A stretch of DNA of 64,000 bases from Ferrovibrio sp046297895 (lineage in GTDB: Bacteria > Pseudomonadota > Alphaproteobacteria > Ferrovibrionales > Ferrovibrionaceae). Shown here one piece after another: positions 1-10,336 of the stretch; the first letter of the stretch is position 1; each line of letters begins with the position of its first letter. The stretch covers positions 182,099 to 246,098 of the forward strand of contig NZ_JBKBHC010000009.1 in NCBI RefSeq assembly GCF_046297895.1, in the 5' to 3' direction. The notes beneath the pieces are model-generated. The model saw nothing but the letters and a program-made list of their open reading frames with translations, had not been told where the DNA came from and did no database searches. The position numbers and the translations under genes were made by a program.

Positions 1-223
1 GCTGGAAAGCATCCGCGACCAGTTCGGCATCGCCATCCTGTTCATCACCCATGATCTGCGCGTGGCCGCCCGGCTATGCGACCGCATCGCGGTGATGCAG
101 CAGGGCAAGGTGGTGGAATTTGCCGAGACGGCGAAGCTGTTCGCCAGCCCGCAGCACGAATACACGCAGCAGCTTTTTGCCGCCCTGCCGGGGCGGCACT
201 GGCTGGAGGCCGCCGCCACCTGA
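1..223 (+). CDS. ABC transporter ATP-binding protein, C-terminal part (partial)
   Basis: Only the last 73 codons are present, reading from base 2 to a TGA at 221-223. The fragment holds the H-loop THD, followed by the D-R-I-A-V-M-x-x-G-K-V-V-E stretch and an H-E-Y-T-Q-Q-L motif. That last motif is typical of the oligopeptide/dipeptide transporter C-terminal region of Dpp/Opp-type ATPases. The ATPase would sit on the cytoplasmic side of an importer and power uptake. The next gene, an M20 peptidase, starts 36 bases downstream on the same strand, which fits a peptide or amide uptake and hydrolysis operon continuing from the left. The Walker motifs lie outside the window, so the substrate is not assignable. 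Confidence 0.85.
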   Translation, partial: LESIRDQFGIAILFITHDLRVAARLCDRIAVMQQGKVVEFAETAKLFASPQHEYTQQLFAALPGRHWLEAAAT

Positions 224-259
224 ACCTGTCGGCACTGGCGGGGCGGAAGGAGGAACGCG

Positions 260-1552
260 ATGTCGGCAACCCTGGACGCACCTGCAAGCCAGACGCAGAT
301 CGAGGCCGCTGTCGCCGCCTTGCGCGACGATGCCGTCAGCCTGCTTTGCGATCTCGTCCGCGAGCCCTCCCTGCTGGGACAGGAGCGCAGCGCGCAGGAC
401 CGCATGCGCGAGGTCTTCGCCGGAATGGGCCTTCGGGTCGACGAATTCGCCATCGATGAGGCGAAGATCAGGGATCACCCGGGCTATTCACCCTCCATCG
501 TTTCCTATGACGGTCGCCATAACATTGTCGGCATCCATGAACCGCAGCGCGGCACACACGGCCGTTCGCTGATCTTCAACGGCCATATCGACGTCGTGCC
601 GGTGGGGGCGGAGAACCTTTGGTCGCAGCCGCCTTTCGACCCCTGGATCAAGGACGACCGACTTTACGGCCGCGGCGCCGGCGACATGAAGGCCGGCATC
701 GTCGCCTACGTCATGGCGCTGAAGGCGCTGCAACGGCTGGGACTTGAGCCAGCGGCAAAGGTGATCCTGCAGTCGGTGGTGGAAGAGGAATGCACCGGCA
801 ATGGTGCCCTGGCCTGCCTGGTGCAGGGTTACACCGCCGATGCCGCCATCATCCCTGAGCCGACGCCGGGCATCCTGCAGGCGCAGATGGGCGTAATGTG
901 GCTGGCGCTTGAGGTTTCGGGCAAGCCGGTGCATGCCTCGGTGGCGCATACCGGGGTCGGCGCCATCGACTTCGCCGCCTACATGTTCGGCGAACTCAAG
1001 AAGCTCGAACACCGCTGGAACGCGGCTGAACATCGCCATGCCTGCTATCACAGGCACGAACATCCGGTAAATTTCAACCTCGGGAAAATCCAGGGCGGCG
1101 AATGGGCCTCCTCGGTGCCGACCGCGGCGCGCGCCGATATCCGCCTCGGTTTCTACCCCGGCAAGAGCCCGGCCGAAGTGCGGGCGGAGGTTGAAGCGTT
1201 GTTCGCCGACGCCTACCGCCGGCACCCGATGAGCAACAGCCTGACCTATCGGGTGATCTACGAAGGCTTCCAGGCCGAGGGCTTCGAACTGGACATGAAC
1301 CAGCCCGTGATCACGACCTTGAACGACTGTGTGCGCGACGTGACCGGACAGACAGCGGATTACACCGCCTTCACCGGCACCACCGATGCCCGCTTCTTCA
1401 ACCTCTATGGCAATACACCCGCCACCTGTTACGGCCCCCGTGCCGAAAACATTCACGGTATCGACGAATGGGTGTCGATCAACAGCATGATGCAGGTTGC
1501 CACCGTGCTGGCGCTGTTCACCGCCCGCTGGTGCGGCCTCAACCGCCTGTAA
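260..1552 (+). CDS. M20-family metallopeptidase / deacylase (ArgE/DapE-like)
   Basis: A 430-residue protein of the M20 zinc hydrolase family (ArgE, DapE, carboxypeptidase G2). Visible family landmarks are G-H-I-D-V-V with metal ligand His109, G-R-G-A-G-D-M-K with bridging Asp142, and the E-E-E-C motif with catalytic Glu175 and ligand Glu176. The central insertion is the usual dimerisation lid and the length is typical. It should cleave an amide bond, as in an N-acyl amino acid, a carbamoyl amino acid or a small peptide, in the cytoplasm. The start ATG is preceded by AAGGAGG at 247-253, a strong ribosome-binding site. It follows a peptide-type ABC ATPase and precedes an amidase and hutC. That suggests amino acid or amide catabolism, but the exact substrate cannot be read from sequence. 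Confidence 0.85.
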   Translation: MSATLDAPASQTQIEAAVAALRDDAVSLLCDLVREPSLLGQERSAQDRMREVFAGMGLRVDEFAIDEAKIRDHPGYSPSIVSYDGRHNIVGIHEPQRGTHGRSLIFNGHIDVVPVGAENLWSQPPFDPWIKDDRLYGRGAGDMKAGIVAYVMALKALQRLGLEPAAKVILQSVVEEECTGNGALACLVQGYTADAAIIPEPTPGILQAQMGVMWLALEVSGKPVHASVAHTGVGAIDFAAYMFGELKKLEHRWNAAEHRHACYHRHEHPVNFNLGKIQGGEWASSVPTAARADIRLGFYPGKSPAEVRAEVEALFADAYRRHPMSNSLTYRVIYEGFQAEGFELDMNQPVITTLNDCVRDVTGQTADYTAFTGTTDARFFNLYGNTPATCYGPRAENIHGIDEWVSINSMMQVATVLALFTARWCGLNRL

Positions 1553-1592
1553 AGACAGAAAGCACCCGCCTGTTCTCTCGCCGGAGAGCACC

Positions 1593-2981
1593 ATGACCGA
1601 TCTGCATGACCTGACCGCGCACGACCTGTGGATGGGCTACCGTACCGGCCGCCTCTCGCCGGTGGAAGCCACCAGGGCGGCGCTGAAGCGCATTGCGCTG
1701 TGGGAACCGAAAATCAATGCCATGTACATCATCGATGAGGCCGGCGCCCTGGCCCAGGCCAGGGCCTCGGAACAGCGCTGGCGGAAAGGCGCGGCGCTGA
1801 GTCCGCTGGACGGCGTGCCGATCACCCTGAAGGAGAATATTGCCAGCAAGGGCGTGCCCACGCCGGTCGGTACGGCCGCCGCGATCCTCGCCCCCAGCGC
1901 GGTCGATGCGCCGCCGGCCGCGCGGGTTCGTGAGGCCGGATGCGTGATCCTGGGCAAGACCACGATGCCCGATTTCGGCATGCTGGCCTCGGGCGTATCC
2001 AGCCTGCATGGCACCACGCGCAATCCCTGGAACCTGAAGCGCAACACCGCCGGCTCGTCATCGGGCGCCGGCGCTGCGATTGCCGCCGGCTACGGCCCGC
2101 TGGCCCTCGGCACCGATATCGGCGGCTCGGTGCGGCTGCCGGCTGCCTATAACGGCATTTTCGCGCTCAAGCCCAGCCTCGGCCGCATTCCGATCCATCC
2201 CCCCTATCTCGGGCGCGTCACCGGTCCGATGACCCGGACGGTGATGGACAGCGCCCTGTTGATGAACCACCTGACGCGGCCGGACGGCCGCGACTACATG
2301 TCGCTGCCCTATGAAGACTTGGATTACCCCAAGCTGCTCGACGGCGAGGTGAAGGGCCTGAAGATCGGCCTTCTGCTCGATGCCGGCCTCGGCATCCCGG
2401 TGCAACCGGCCGTGAAGGATGCCGTGCAGCGGGCGGCCAGGCTGTTCGAGGCAGCCGGCGCCATCATCGAGCCGGTAAAACCCTTCATGACCCAGGCGAT
2501 GGCCGACGGACTCAACACTTTTTTCCAGTCGCGGGCCTATGCCGATTTCGCCGCGATGCCGCCCGAGCGCCAGGCTAGGGTGCTGCCCTACATCGCCACC
2601 TGGTGCCGGGCCGCTGCCGGCTACACTGCCGTGGATGTCATGCGGGCGCTCGGTCAGGTGTTCAGCCTGCGCGAGGCCACAATTGCCGCCACCCTGCCCT
2701 ACGATTATGTGTTGACACCGACCTCGCCGATTACCGCCTACGATGCCGAGGAAGCCGCACCGGGCAACGATCCGCAGTTCAAGTCGGAGCACATCCGCTT
2801 CACCGCGCCGTTCAACCAGTCGGAACAGCCGGCATCCTCCATCTGCGCCGGCTATGACGCCGAGGGCCTGCCGATCGGCCTGCAGATCGTCGGCCGCCGC
2901 TTCGACGATGCCGGCGTGCTGCGCCTGTCCCGCATCTATGAGCAGATGCGGCCGGCCTTGCGGCCCTGGCCGGAGCCGTAA
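1593..2981 (+). CDS. Amidase signature family amidase
   Basis: A 462-residue amidase signature enzyme. The Ser-cisSer-Lys triad is visible: Lys80 in T-L-K-E-N-I, cis-Ser155 in A-G-S-S-S-G, and nucleophile Ser179 in D-I-G-G-S-V-R, with the canonical 24-residue spacing between the two serines. The reading frame extends upstream into the peptidase gene. I place the start at the ATG at 1593, 40 bases after the peptidase stop, behind a CGGAGAG ribosome-binding site. The family hydrolyses carboxamides to acid and ammonia. Transcription with an M20 peptidase and proximity to hutC/hutU suggest a nitrogen-scavenging role, but the amide substrate is unknown. A second, clearly different amidase lies at 8288. 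Confidence 0.85.
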   Translation: MTDLHDLTAHDLWMGYRTGRLSPVEATRAALKRIALWEPKINAMYIIDEAGALAQARASEQRWRKGAALSPLDGVPITLKENIASKGVPTPVGTAAAILAPSAVDAPPAARVREAGCVILGKTTMPDFGMLASGVSSLHGTTRNPWNLKRNTAGSSSGAGAAIAAGYGPLALGTDIGGSVRLPAAYNGIFALKPSLGRIPIHPPYLGRVTGPMTRTVMDSALLMNHLTRPDGRDYMSLPYEDLDYPKLLDGEVKGLKIGLLLDAGLGIPVQPAVKDAVQRAARLFEAAGAIIEPVKPFMTQAMADGLNTFFQSRAYADFAAMPPERQARVLPYIATWCRAAAGYTAVDVMRALGQVFSLREATIAATLPYDYVLTPTSPITAYDAEEAAPGNDPQFKSEHIRFTAPFNQSEQPASSICAGYDAEGLPIGLQIVGRRFDDAGVLRLSRIYEQMRPALRPWPEP

Positions 2982-2993
2982 GCCCGGCTGGAC

Positions 2994-3005
2994 TTGTATA
3001 TACAA
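2994..3005. promoter_or_regulatory. HutC-type operator palindrome
   Basis: A perfect 12-bp palindrome, TTGTATATACAA, lies 46 bases before the hutC start and 12 bases after the amidase stop. Known HutC operators in pseudomonads centre on TGTA-N2-TACA with a CTTG flank. Here the left flank CTTG is kept and the right flank reads CAATTG. This fits autoregulation of the hutC-hutU pair, with urocanate as the expected inducer. Binding by this HutC is inferred from position and similarity. Confidence 0.7.
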
Positions 3006-3051
3006 TTGAACCTATACTGCCGCGGAGATCGATCCGAGGGCAGGAAACCGC

Positions 3052-3816
3052 ATGTCCGGGGCCAGAGCAGACGCGCAGAACGGGCCAACCCCGCGCTATC
3101 GCCGGGTGAAGGAATTCATCGTCCGCCATCTGGAAGCGGGTGACTGGCGCGCCGGCGACCAGGTGCCATCGGAAAGCACGCTGGTGCGGCAACTGAAAGT
3201 CAGCCGCATGACCGTGAACCGGGCCCTGCGCGAACTGACCCATGAAGGTCTTCTGGTGCGCGTGCAGGGCACCGGCACCTTCGTGGCCGAGAAGCGGCCG
3301 ATCTTCAATCTGGTGGAACTGCGCAACATTGCCGAGGAAATCCGCGAACGCGGTCAGCGGCACGCAGCTCGCGTCGAACTGTTGAAGGCGGAAAAGGCCA
3401 CGCCTGAGACCGCCCGCGAGCTTGGTCTATCCTCCGGCGCTGGCGTCTATCATTCCTTGCTGGTGCATATGGCCGACGGCATCCCCCTGCAGGTGGAGGA
3501 CCGCTTCGTCAATCCGCAGACCGCACCCGGCTATCTGGATGCCGATTTTGAAGCGGTGACCCCGAACGAGTTCCTGATGCGCGTGGCGCCGGCAACGGAG
3601 GTCGAACATATCGTCGAGGCCGCCATGCCCGATGCGCGTATCCGCAAACTGCTGAAGATGGCGGCGAACGAGCCTTGCCTGCGCCTGCGCCGCCGCACCT
3701 GGTCAGGTGCCCAGATCGTGTCTGCCGCGACGCTGTGGTATCCCGGCCATGCCCATCGTTTCGCCACCCGCTTTTCCTATCGCGCCGACGGCACGTCGAA
3801 GCGCACCTATTTGTAA
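3052..3816 (+). CDS. hutC: GntR/HutC-family repressor, histidine utilisation type
   Basis: A 254-residue GntR-superfamily regulator. Residues 14-85 form the winged helix, with P-R-Y-R-R-V-K at the start and the recognition segment K-V-S-R-M-T-V-N-R-A-L. A UTRA effector-binding domain follows from about residue 100 and includes P-L-Q-V-E-D-R-F-V-N near 150. Full length matches HutC. The urocanate hydratase gene starts 12 bases downstream and a HutC-like palindrome lies just upstream. Together these support a repressor of histidine catabolism that is released by urocanate. The start ATG follows AGGGCAGGAAACC. The hutH, hutI and hutG genes are not in the window. Confidence 0.88.
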   Translation: MSGARADAQNGPTPRYRRVKEFIVRHLEAGDWRAGDQVPSESTLVRQLKVSRMTVNRALRELTHEGLLVRVQGTGTFVAEKRPIFNLVELRNIAEEIRERGQRHAARVELLKAEKATPETARELGLSSGAGVYHSLLVHMADGIPLQVEDRFVNPQTAPGYLDADFEAVTPNEFLMRVAPATEVEHIVEAAMPDARIRKLLKMAANEPCLRLRRRTWSGAQIVSAATLWYPGHAHRFATRFSYRADGTSKRTYL

Positions 3817-3828
3817 GCAGAGGGTTCC

Positions 3829-5514
<1,686 letters not shown>

Positions 5515-5592
5515 CGACCGTCATTCAGAATCGCCCTGCCGCAGGGGCGGCATTCCGGTCTATGCTGTGTCTCGACGCGGAGACCGGATGCC

Positions 5593-5982
5593 TTGCCACA
5601 ACTTTCTCTTCAGCAGATGACCCCCCGCCGCCTGGTCAAGGTTGCCTCGGCGGTTGCCGTCGTGCTTGTTCTGGGAACGATCGGCTGGATGATCCGCCCC
5701 GGCGGCCGCAGCGATGATCGCTATTACGTGCCTGGCGTCACGCCAACCCGGGAAGACTGCGTAATGGCAAAGATGAAGAACTACGCCAAGATCGACCGCC
5801 TGGTACTGGCCAGCATCGCCAACGAGTGCGAACTGACCGTGCAGAGCATCGAAGGTCATGAGAAACTGCGCAAGGCGTGGGAGGAACGGCAGGCCGTGCG
5901 CGAAGCCGCTCCCAAACCGGCCGCACCGGCAGCGCCTACCGAACAGCCGGAAGGCGACCGCGTCCGCCGTGTATGGCGTTAG
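5593..5982 (+). CDS. Small membrane-anchored protein, unknown function
   Basis: A 129-residue protein with one hydrophobic helix at about residues 17-35, then a polar region with two cysteines, and an Ala/Pro-rich tail ending R-R-V-W-R. It would be anchored in the inner membrane with most of the chain in the periplasm. A TTG start at 5593 is chosen because GGAG lies about 9 bases upstream. The alternative ATG at 5617 has no clear ribosome-binding site but would place the membrane helix nearer the N-terminus. It follows hutU by 78 bases and converges on the minus-strand gene ending at 5989. No family is recognised. Confidence 0.5.
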   Translation: MPQLSLQQMTPRRLVKVASAVAVVLVLGTIGWMIRPGGRSDDRYYVPGVTPTREDCVMAKMKNYAKIDRLVLASIANECELTVQSIEGHEKLRKAWEERQAVREAAPKPAAPAAPTEQPEGDRVRRVWR

Positions 5983-5988
5983 CCAACA

Positions 5989-6423
5989 TCACGACACGAT
6001 GTCTTCCGCTACACAGCCGGGCCAGTCCGATCCCGCCGGCAATCGACGGGCCGTAAACGGCGTTCCCGTCTGCACATGTCGGTAATGCAGGACCTCGTTT
6101 TCCAGCTTCTCGATCAGATATCGATGCCGAATGTCGACGCGTGCGCCGTCGGTCATATAGACATGCGTGGCCAGGATATTGCCCCCTGCGGTCCAGCGGC
6201 CGACCTGCCGTTCGATGCGATCAGGCCTGCAATCCTTGAAGTAACGAAACTCGATGTCGAAGAAACCGTCCGGACGACGGTTTGACAGCCATTGCACGAA
6301 CATCCCGCCGCCGAGCTTACGCTCGCCATACCATGAACCTGCCAGATCCATGGCGAAGGCGGGCATGGACGTCAGAAAACAGAGCAAACCGACCAGGATG
6401 ATTCGGTAATGCATGCCCGCCAT
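5989..6423 (-). CDS. Small secreted hypothetical protein
   Basis: A 144-residue protein with a signal peptide: a hydrophobic run from about residue 5 to 20 ending in P-A-F-A-M, so a mature start near residue 24 is expected. The mature part is polar, with motifs such as G-S-W-Y-G-E and F-R-Y-F-K-D-C, and has two cysteines that could pair in the periplasm. The ATG at 6423 lies one base after the stop of the upstream NdvA-like exporter gene, so the two are translationally coupled. A second ATG at 6414 is equally possible. The family is not recognised. The context hints at a periplasmic role linked to that exporter. Confidence 0.6.
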   Translation of the reverse strand: MAGMHYRIILVGLLCFLTSMPAFAMDLAGSWYGERKLGGGMFVQWLSNRRPDGFFDIEFRYFKDCRPDRIERQVGRWTAGGNILATHVYMTDGARVDIRHRYLIEKLENEVLHYRHVQTGTPFTARRLPAGSDWPGCVAEDIVS

Positions 6424-6424
6424 A

Positions 6425-8179
6425 TCAATGAGCGCCCTGGAACTGGGTGCGTACCAGTTCGGCGAACAATCCACCCTGCCGTACCAGCTCGTCGAAGCTG
6501 CCGCGTTCGATGATGCGTCCCTGCTGCAGCACCAGAATCAGATCGGCCTGGCGCACGGTGGCCAGCCGATGGGCGATGATGAAGGTGGTGCGGTTTCGCA
6601 TCAGGGCATCCAGGGCCTTCTGGATGCGGGCTTCGGTGGCGGCATCGAGGGCCGAGGTCGCCTCATCGAGAATCAGCACCGGCGGATTCTTGAGCAAGGC
6701 GCGGGCGATCGCCAGGCGCTGGCGCTCGCCGCCGCTTAAATTCACGCCCCGCTCGCCCACCATCGTGGCATAGCCTTTCGGCTGACGCATGATGAAGTCA
6801 TGCGCCTCAGCCAGCTTCGCGGCCTGCTCAACCTCGGCGTCGCTGGCTTCCGGCCGGCCGATGCGAATGTTGTCGGCGATCGAGCGGTGGAACACCGCGC
6901 TGTCTTGGAATACCACGCCGATGTTGCGGCGCAGACTTTCCAGCGTGTAATCGCGGATATCGACACCGTCGATCAGGATGCGGCCCGATTGCGGGTCCCA
7001 CAAGCGGCTGAGCAGAGCCATCGACGACGTCTTGCCCGATCCGGTCGGACCGACCAGCGCCACCGTCCTGCCGGCCGGTACCTCGAAACTGAGATCGGTG
7101 ACGGCCAGCCGCGCGGTGTCGTAGGACAGGGTGACATTCTCAAACGTCACATCGCCCTTCAGCGTGCCCGCATCGCGCGCCCCAGGCCGGTCGCGCACGG
7201 CGGCTTCGGTATCGAGGACCTGGAAGAATTCGCCCAGGCTGTGCATCTGGAAGAACATGCGGCTGACGAAACCCATGGCTGCCTCCAGCCGGCCGATCAG
7301 CATGGTGGCGAAACCCATGAAGCTGACGATTTCGCCAACCGTGGTTTCGCCATGCAGATGCAGCCAGCTTCCCAGTACGAAGATGGCGATTATGGTGATG
7401 GTGGAGGCCATCCGGCTGAGCACGGTCATCAGCGCCCAGAGATTGAGCACCGGGAACTGCGCTTTCAGCAAGCGCTCCATGACGGTGGCCAGATCGCGCG
7501 CCTCCAGCGCCAGACGCACGAAACTCTGCACCAGTACCACATTGCCCAGCGCGTCGCCCGCACGCGCGGCCAGCTCGGAATGATAAGCCTCGACCTGACC
7601 CTGCGCCTTCTCAGTTTTCGCCACTACGATGGCGCTGACCAGGGCAAAGATCACGATCAGACCAATCAGCAGCAGGCCGAGCCGCCAGTTGAGGTACAGC
7701 GACAGCGGCAGCAATGCGAGCACGGCCACGAAAGTGGAAAGGTGCTCGCGAAAGAAGGCGAGCCATAGGCCGAACAGGTTGTCGGCACCATTCAGCATGA
7801 TCTTCAGCAATGTGCCCGAGTGTGTGCCGCTGTGGAAAGCGGCCGGCAGGCTCAGCACATGCTCGAAATACAGGGCCATGGCGGCTAGGCGGCGGCGATG
7901 CGCCAGGCGGTCGGCATGCAGGGCGACCATGATGCCAGCGACGATGCCGCCGATGCCGGCCGCGCACCAGATCAGCAGCAGATCGATGGTTTTGGCCCAG
8001 CTTTCGTCCGGCGAGAGGTTGGCGGAATTCGACAGCACGTCGATGATGCGGCCGAACAGAATCGGTTCGATAAAGCCGACTCCGGCTAGGCCGATATTGG
8101 CTACCGCCAGCACGATGGCGAGCGGCCGCTCGGGCTTCAGCAGCGCCAGGACACGGGCATAGATTCGAACGAAATCCAT
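6425..8179 (-). CDS. ndvA: ABC exporter, fused permease-ATPase, NdvA/ChvA-like
   Basis: A 584-residue half-transporter. Six transmembrane helices occupy about residues 15-300, followed by an ATPase domain with Walker A G-P-T-G-S-G-K-T-S, signature L-S-G-G-E-R-Q-R and Walker B L-I-L-D-E-A-T-S-A-L-D. The N-terminus, with the segment E-P-I-L-F-G-R-I-I-D, closely follows the NdvA/ChvA family that exports cyclic beta-1,2-glucan in rhizobia and relatives. The frame continues to a TTG at 8203, but the ATG at 8179 aligns with the family start. No glucan synthase (NdvB) gene is nearby, so the cargo is inferred from family resemblance only. A small secreted protein gene follows directly. Confidence 0.75.
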   Translation of the reverse strand: MDFVRIYARVLALLKPERPLAIVLAVANIGLAGVGFIEPILFGRIIDVLSNSANLSPDESWAKTIDLLLIWCAAGIGGIVAGIMVALHADRLAHRRRLAAMALYFEHVLSLPAAFHSGTHSGTLLKIMLNGADNLFGLWLAFFREHLSTFVAVLALLPLSLYLNWRLGLLLIGLIVIFALVSAIVVAKTEKAQGQVEAYHSELAARAGDALGNVVLVQSFVRLALEARDLATVMERLLKAQFPVLNLWALMTVLSRMASTITIIAIFVLGSWLHLHGETTVGEIVSFMGFATMLIGRLEAAMGFVSRMFFQMHSLGEFFQVLDTEAAVRDRPGARDAGTLKGDVTFENVTLSYDTARLAVTDLSFEVPAGRTVALVGPTGSGKTSSMALLSRLWDPQSGRILIDGVDIRDYTLESLRRNIGVVFQDSAVFHRSIADNIRIGRPEASDAEVEQAAKLAEAHDFIMRQPKGYATMVGERGVNLSGGERQRLAIARALLKNPPVLILDEATSALDAATEARIQKALDALMRNRTTFIIAHRLATVRQADLILVLQQGRIIERGSFDELVRQGGLFAELVRTQFQGAH

Positions 8180-8287
8180 GCTGGGAGTATGAAGCGCGGC
8201 CAAGCGGGCCGCTAGGGCTTGCCGTCAGGACAGGATCGGCGATAGTGCGGCCTGTTCCCGTTCCATACAGCCCGGCCGGAGAGTCCC

Positions 8288-9607
8288 ATGACCGTTTCGC
8301 CCAAGTCCCCAACCGCCCGCGAGCGACTGGAAGCCTGCCTGGCGAAAGCCACGGATCCGAGCGGCGAAGGCAGCCGGGTCTATACGCGGCTTTATGCCGA
8401 CCGCGCGCGCGCCGAGGCCGAGGCTGCCGACGCCCGCGCCCGCCAGGGCCTGCCTCTGGGGCCCCTGGATGGGCGCATCGTTTCGGTAAAGGACCTGTTC
8501 GACATGCCTGGCGAGCCAACCACGGCAGGGTCGAAGTTGCTGCGCGATGCCGCCCCGGCCACGGCCATGGCGCCGGCGATAGCCCGGCTGCGTCAGGCTG
8601 GCGCGGTGATTATCGGCAAGACCAACATGACGGAATTCGCCTTCTCCGGTGTGGGCATCAATCCGCATTACGGCACGCCCGGCAATCCGGCCGACCGCAG
8701 CCGGATTCCGGGCGGTTCCAGCTCGGGCGGTGCCGTCTCGGTCGCCGACGGCATGGCCGAGATCACCATCGGCTCGGATACCGGCGGCTCCACCCGCATC
8801 CCGGCGGCGATGTGCGGCATCGTCGGGCTCAAGCCGAGCCAGTACCGGGTGCCCACCGTCGGCGCCTTCCCGCTCTCCTTCGCGCTCGACAGCATCGCCC
8901 CCATGACCAGCAGCGTGGCCGACTGCGCCCTGGCCGATGCGGTGATGGCCGGCGAGGCGCCGCGCCCGCTCGCCCCTATGCCGCTGGCCGGGCTACGGCT
9001 GGGCATCCCACGCGGTCCGCTGCTGGAGGGCATGGAAACCGAGGTGGCCCAGGCCTTCGAGGGGGCATTGGATCGGCTGGGCAAGGCTGGAGCGGCGCTC
9101 GCCGACCATCCCCTGCCGCTGCTGGCAGAGATGCAAGCGGTGAATGCGAAAGGCGGCTTCGCCGCCACCGAGGCATTTTTCGTGCACCGGGCTGCCCTGG
9201 ATAACCGGCCCGGCGAGTTCGATCCCATCGTGCGGGGCCGGATCGAGCGCGGGCGGACAATCCCGGCGGCTGACTACATTTTTATGCAGCGGCGCCGGGC
9301 CGAACTGATCCGGGCCATGGATGCCGCACTGGCCGATCTGGATGCCCTGATCCTGCCGACCACACCGATCCGGGCGCCGAAAATCGCCGATCTCGCCGCC
9401 AGTGAAGAGGCCTTCACGGCCGCCAACATGCTGCTGCTGCGAAATACCTCGGTGGGAAATTTCTTCGATCTCTGCGCTATTTCCCTACCCCTGCCTGCCG
9501 GACTGCGCGCCGGCACCCTACCCATCGGACTGATGCTGATGGCCCGGAATGGTCAGGATCACCGGCTGCTGCGAATCGCAGCCGCTGTCGAGGGTTTGTT
9601 AGCCTAG
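8288..9607 (+). CDS. Amidase signature family amidase (second, distinct)
   Basis: A 439-residue amidase signature enzyme with Lys68 (S-V-K-D-L-F), cis-Ser144 (G-G-S-S-S-G-G) and nucleophile Ser168 (D-T-G-G-S-T-R), again 24 residues apart. Its ends differ from the amidase at 1593, so this is not a recent duplicate. The start ATG follows CCGGAGAG. It is divergent from the NdvA-like gene and would share a 108-bp promoter region with it. The family covers glutamyl-tRNA amidotransferase A-like, allophanate and aryl amide hydrolases. No gatB or gatC is nearby, so a free-standing small-molecule amidase is most likely. The substrate is unknown. Confidence 0.82.
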   Translation: MTVSPKSPTARERLEACLAKATDPSGEGSRVYTRLYADRARAEAEAADARARQGLPLGPLDGRIVSVKDLFDMPGEPTTAGSKLLRDAAPATAMAPAIARLRQAGAVIIGKTNMTEFAFSGVGINPHYGTPGNPADRSRIPGGSSSGGAVSVADGMAEITIGSDTGGSTRIPAAMCGIVGLKPSQYRVPTVGAFPLSFALDSIAPMTSSVADCALADAVMAGEAPRPLAPMPLAGLRLGIPRGPLLEGMETEVAQAFEGALDRLGKAGAALADHPLPLLAEMQAVNAKGGFAATEAFFVHRAALDNRPGEFDPIVRGRIERGRTIPAADYIFMQRRRAELIRAMDAALADLDALILPTTPIRAPKIADLAASEEAFTAANMLLLRNTSVGNFFDLCAISLPLPAGLRAGTLPIGLMLMARNGQDHRLLRIAAAVEGLLA

Positions 9608-9676
9608 AGAAACATATTATGAATCAATAAGATATTCTGTTTGACCCAGCCGGTCGCAGGCTCTATCGTTCACGCC

Positions 9677-10336
9677 ATGAACAACAAGGCGGACAAAACT
9701 GGCGAGATTGGCTCCGACGCCGCCACCCTGGTGACGTTACTGGCTGCCGTTGATGGCTCGGAGAAGCATACCCAGCGGACTCTGGCCAGCCAGTTGGGAA
9801 TGGCCCTGGGTCTGGCCAATGCCCTGCTGCGCCGCTGCGTATCAAAGGGCCTGATCAAGATACAGGCCGCGCCAGCCCGCCGATATGCCTATTACCTCAC
9901 GCCAAAGGGTTTCGCCGAAAAGAGCCGCCTAGTCGCGGAATATCTGACGGTATCCCTGAATTTTTTTCGGCAGGCCCGCAGCCAGTACGAAGACGCTTTC
10001 CAAGCGGTTCTCGCGCGCGGCATGACGAAGGTGGCCATTGCCGGCAATGGCGAGCTGGCCGAAATCGCCCTGCTGTCGGCTTCGTCCGCCGGCATCACCG
10101 TAGCGGCCATCATTGCCCCTGGCCGCAATACCGAACGTTTCCATGGCCGCCCGGTGGTCGGCGACCTCAACGCGGCTATAGCAACGGGCGCCGAAGTCGT
10201 TGTGATAGCCGACAGCCTCGCACCGCAGCGCGTCTATGATCAGTTCGTCTCCATACTGGGCCCTGATCGCCTGATCGTGCCGCGGTTGCTGCATGTCAGC
10301 CTGCAATCAGACCGGAAACGGGAAGACGCAGCATGA
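9677..10336 (+). CDS. Winged-helix regulator with C-terminal Rossmann-like domain
   Basis: A 219-residue protein. Residues about 15-75 form a MarR-like winged helix, with a recognition region around Q-R-T-L-A-S-Q-L-G-M. From about residue 115 there is a Rossmann-like half with K-V-A-I-A-G-N-G-E-L-A-E and a following V-V-V-I-A-D strand. This layout recalls the N-terminal Rossmann fold of PglD-type sugar acyltransferases or CoA-binding domains. I place the start at the ATG at 9677 rather than the upstream TTG at 9641. An AT-rich stretch (9609-9640) precedes it and is a likely promoter. The stop overlaps the start of the NusG-like gene, so the two are coupled. The pairing recalls regulators of alphaproteobacterial exopolysaccharide operons. 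Confidence 0.65.
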   Translation: MNNKADKTGEIGSDAATLVTLLAAVDGSEKHTQRTLASQLGMALGLANALLRRCVSKGLIKIQAAPARRYAYYLTPKGFAEKSRLVAEYLTVSLNFFRQARSQYEDAFQAVLARGMTKVAIAGNGELAEIALLSASSAGITVAAIIAPGRNTERFHGRPVVGDLNAAIATGAEVVVIADSLAPQRVYDQFVSILGPDRLIVPRLLHVSLQSDRKREDAA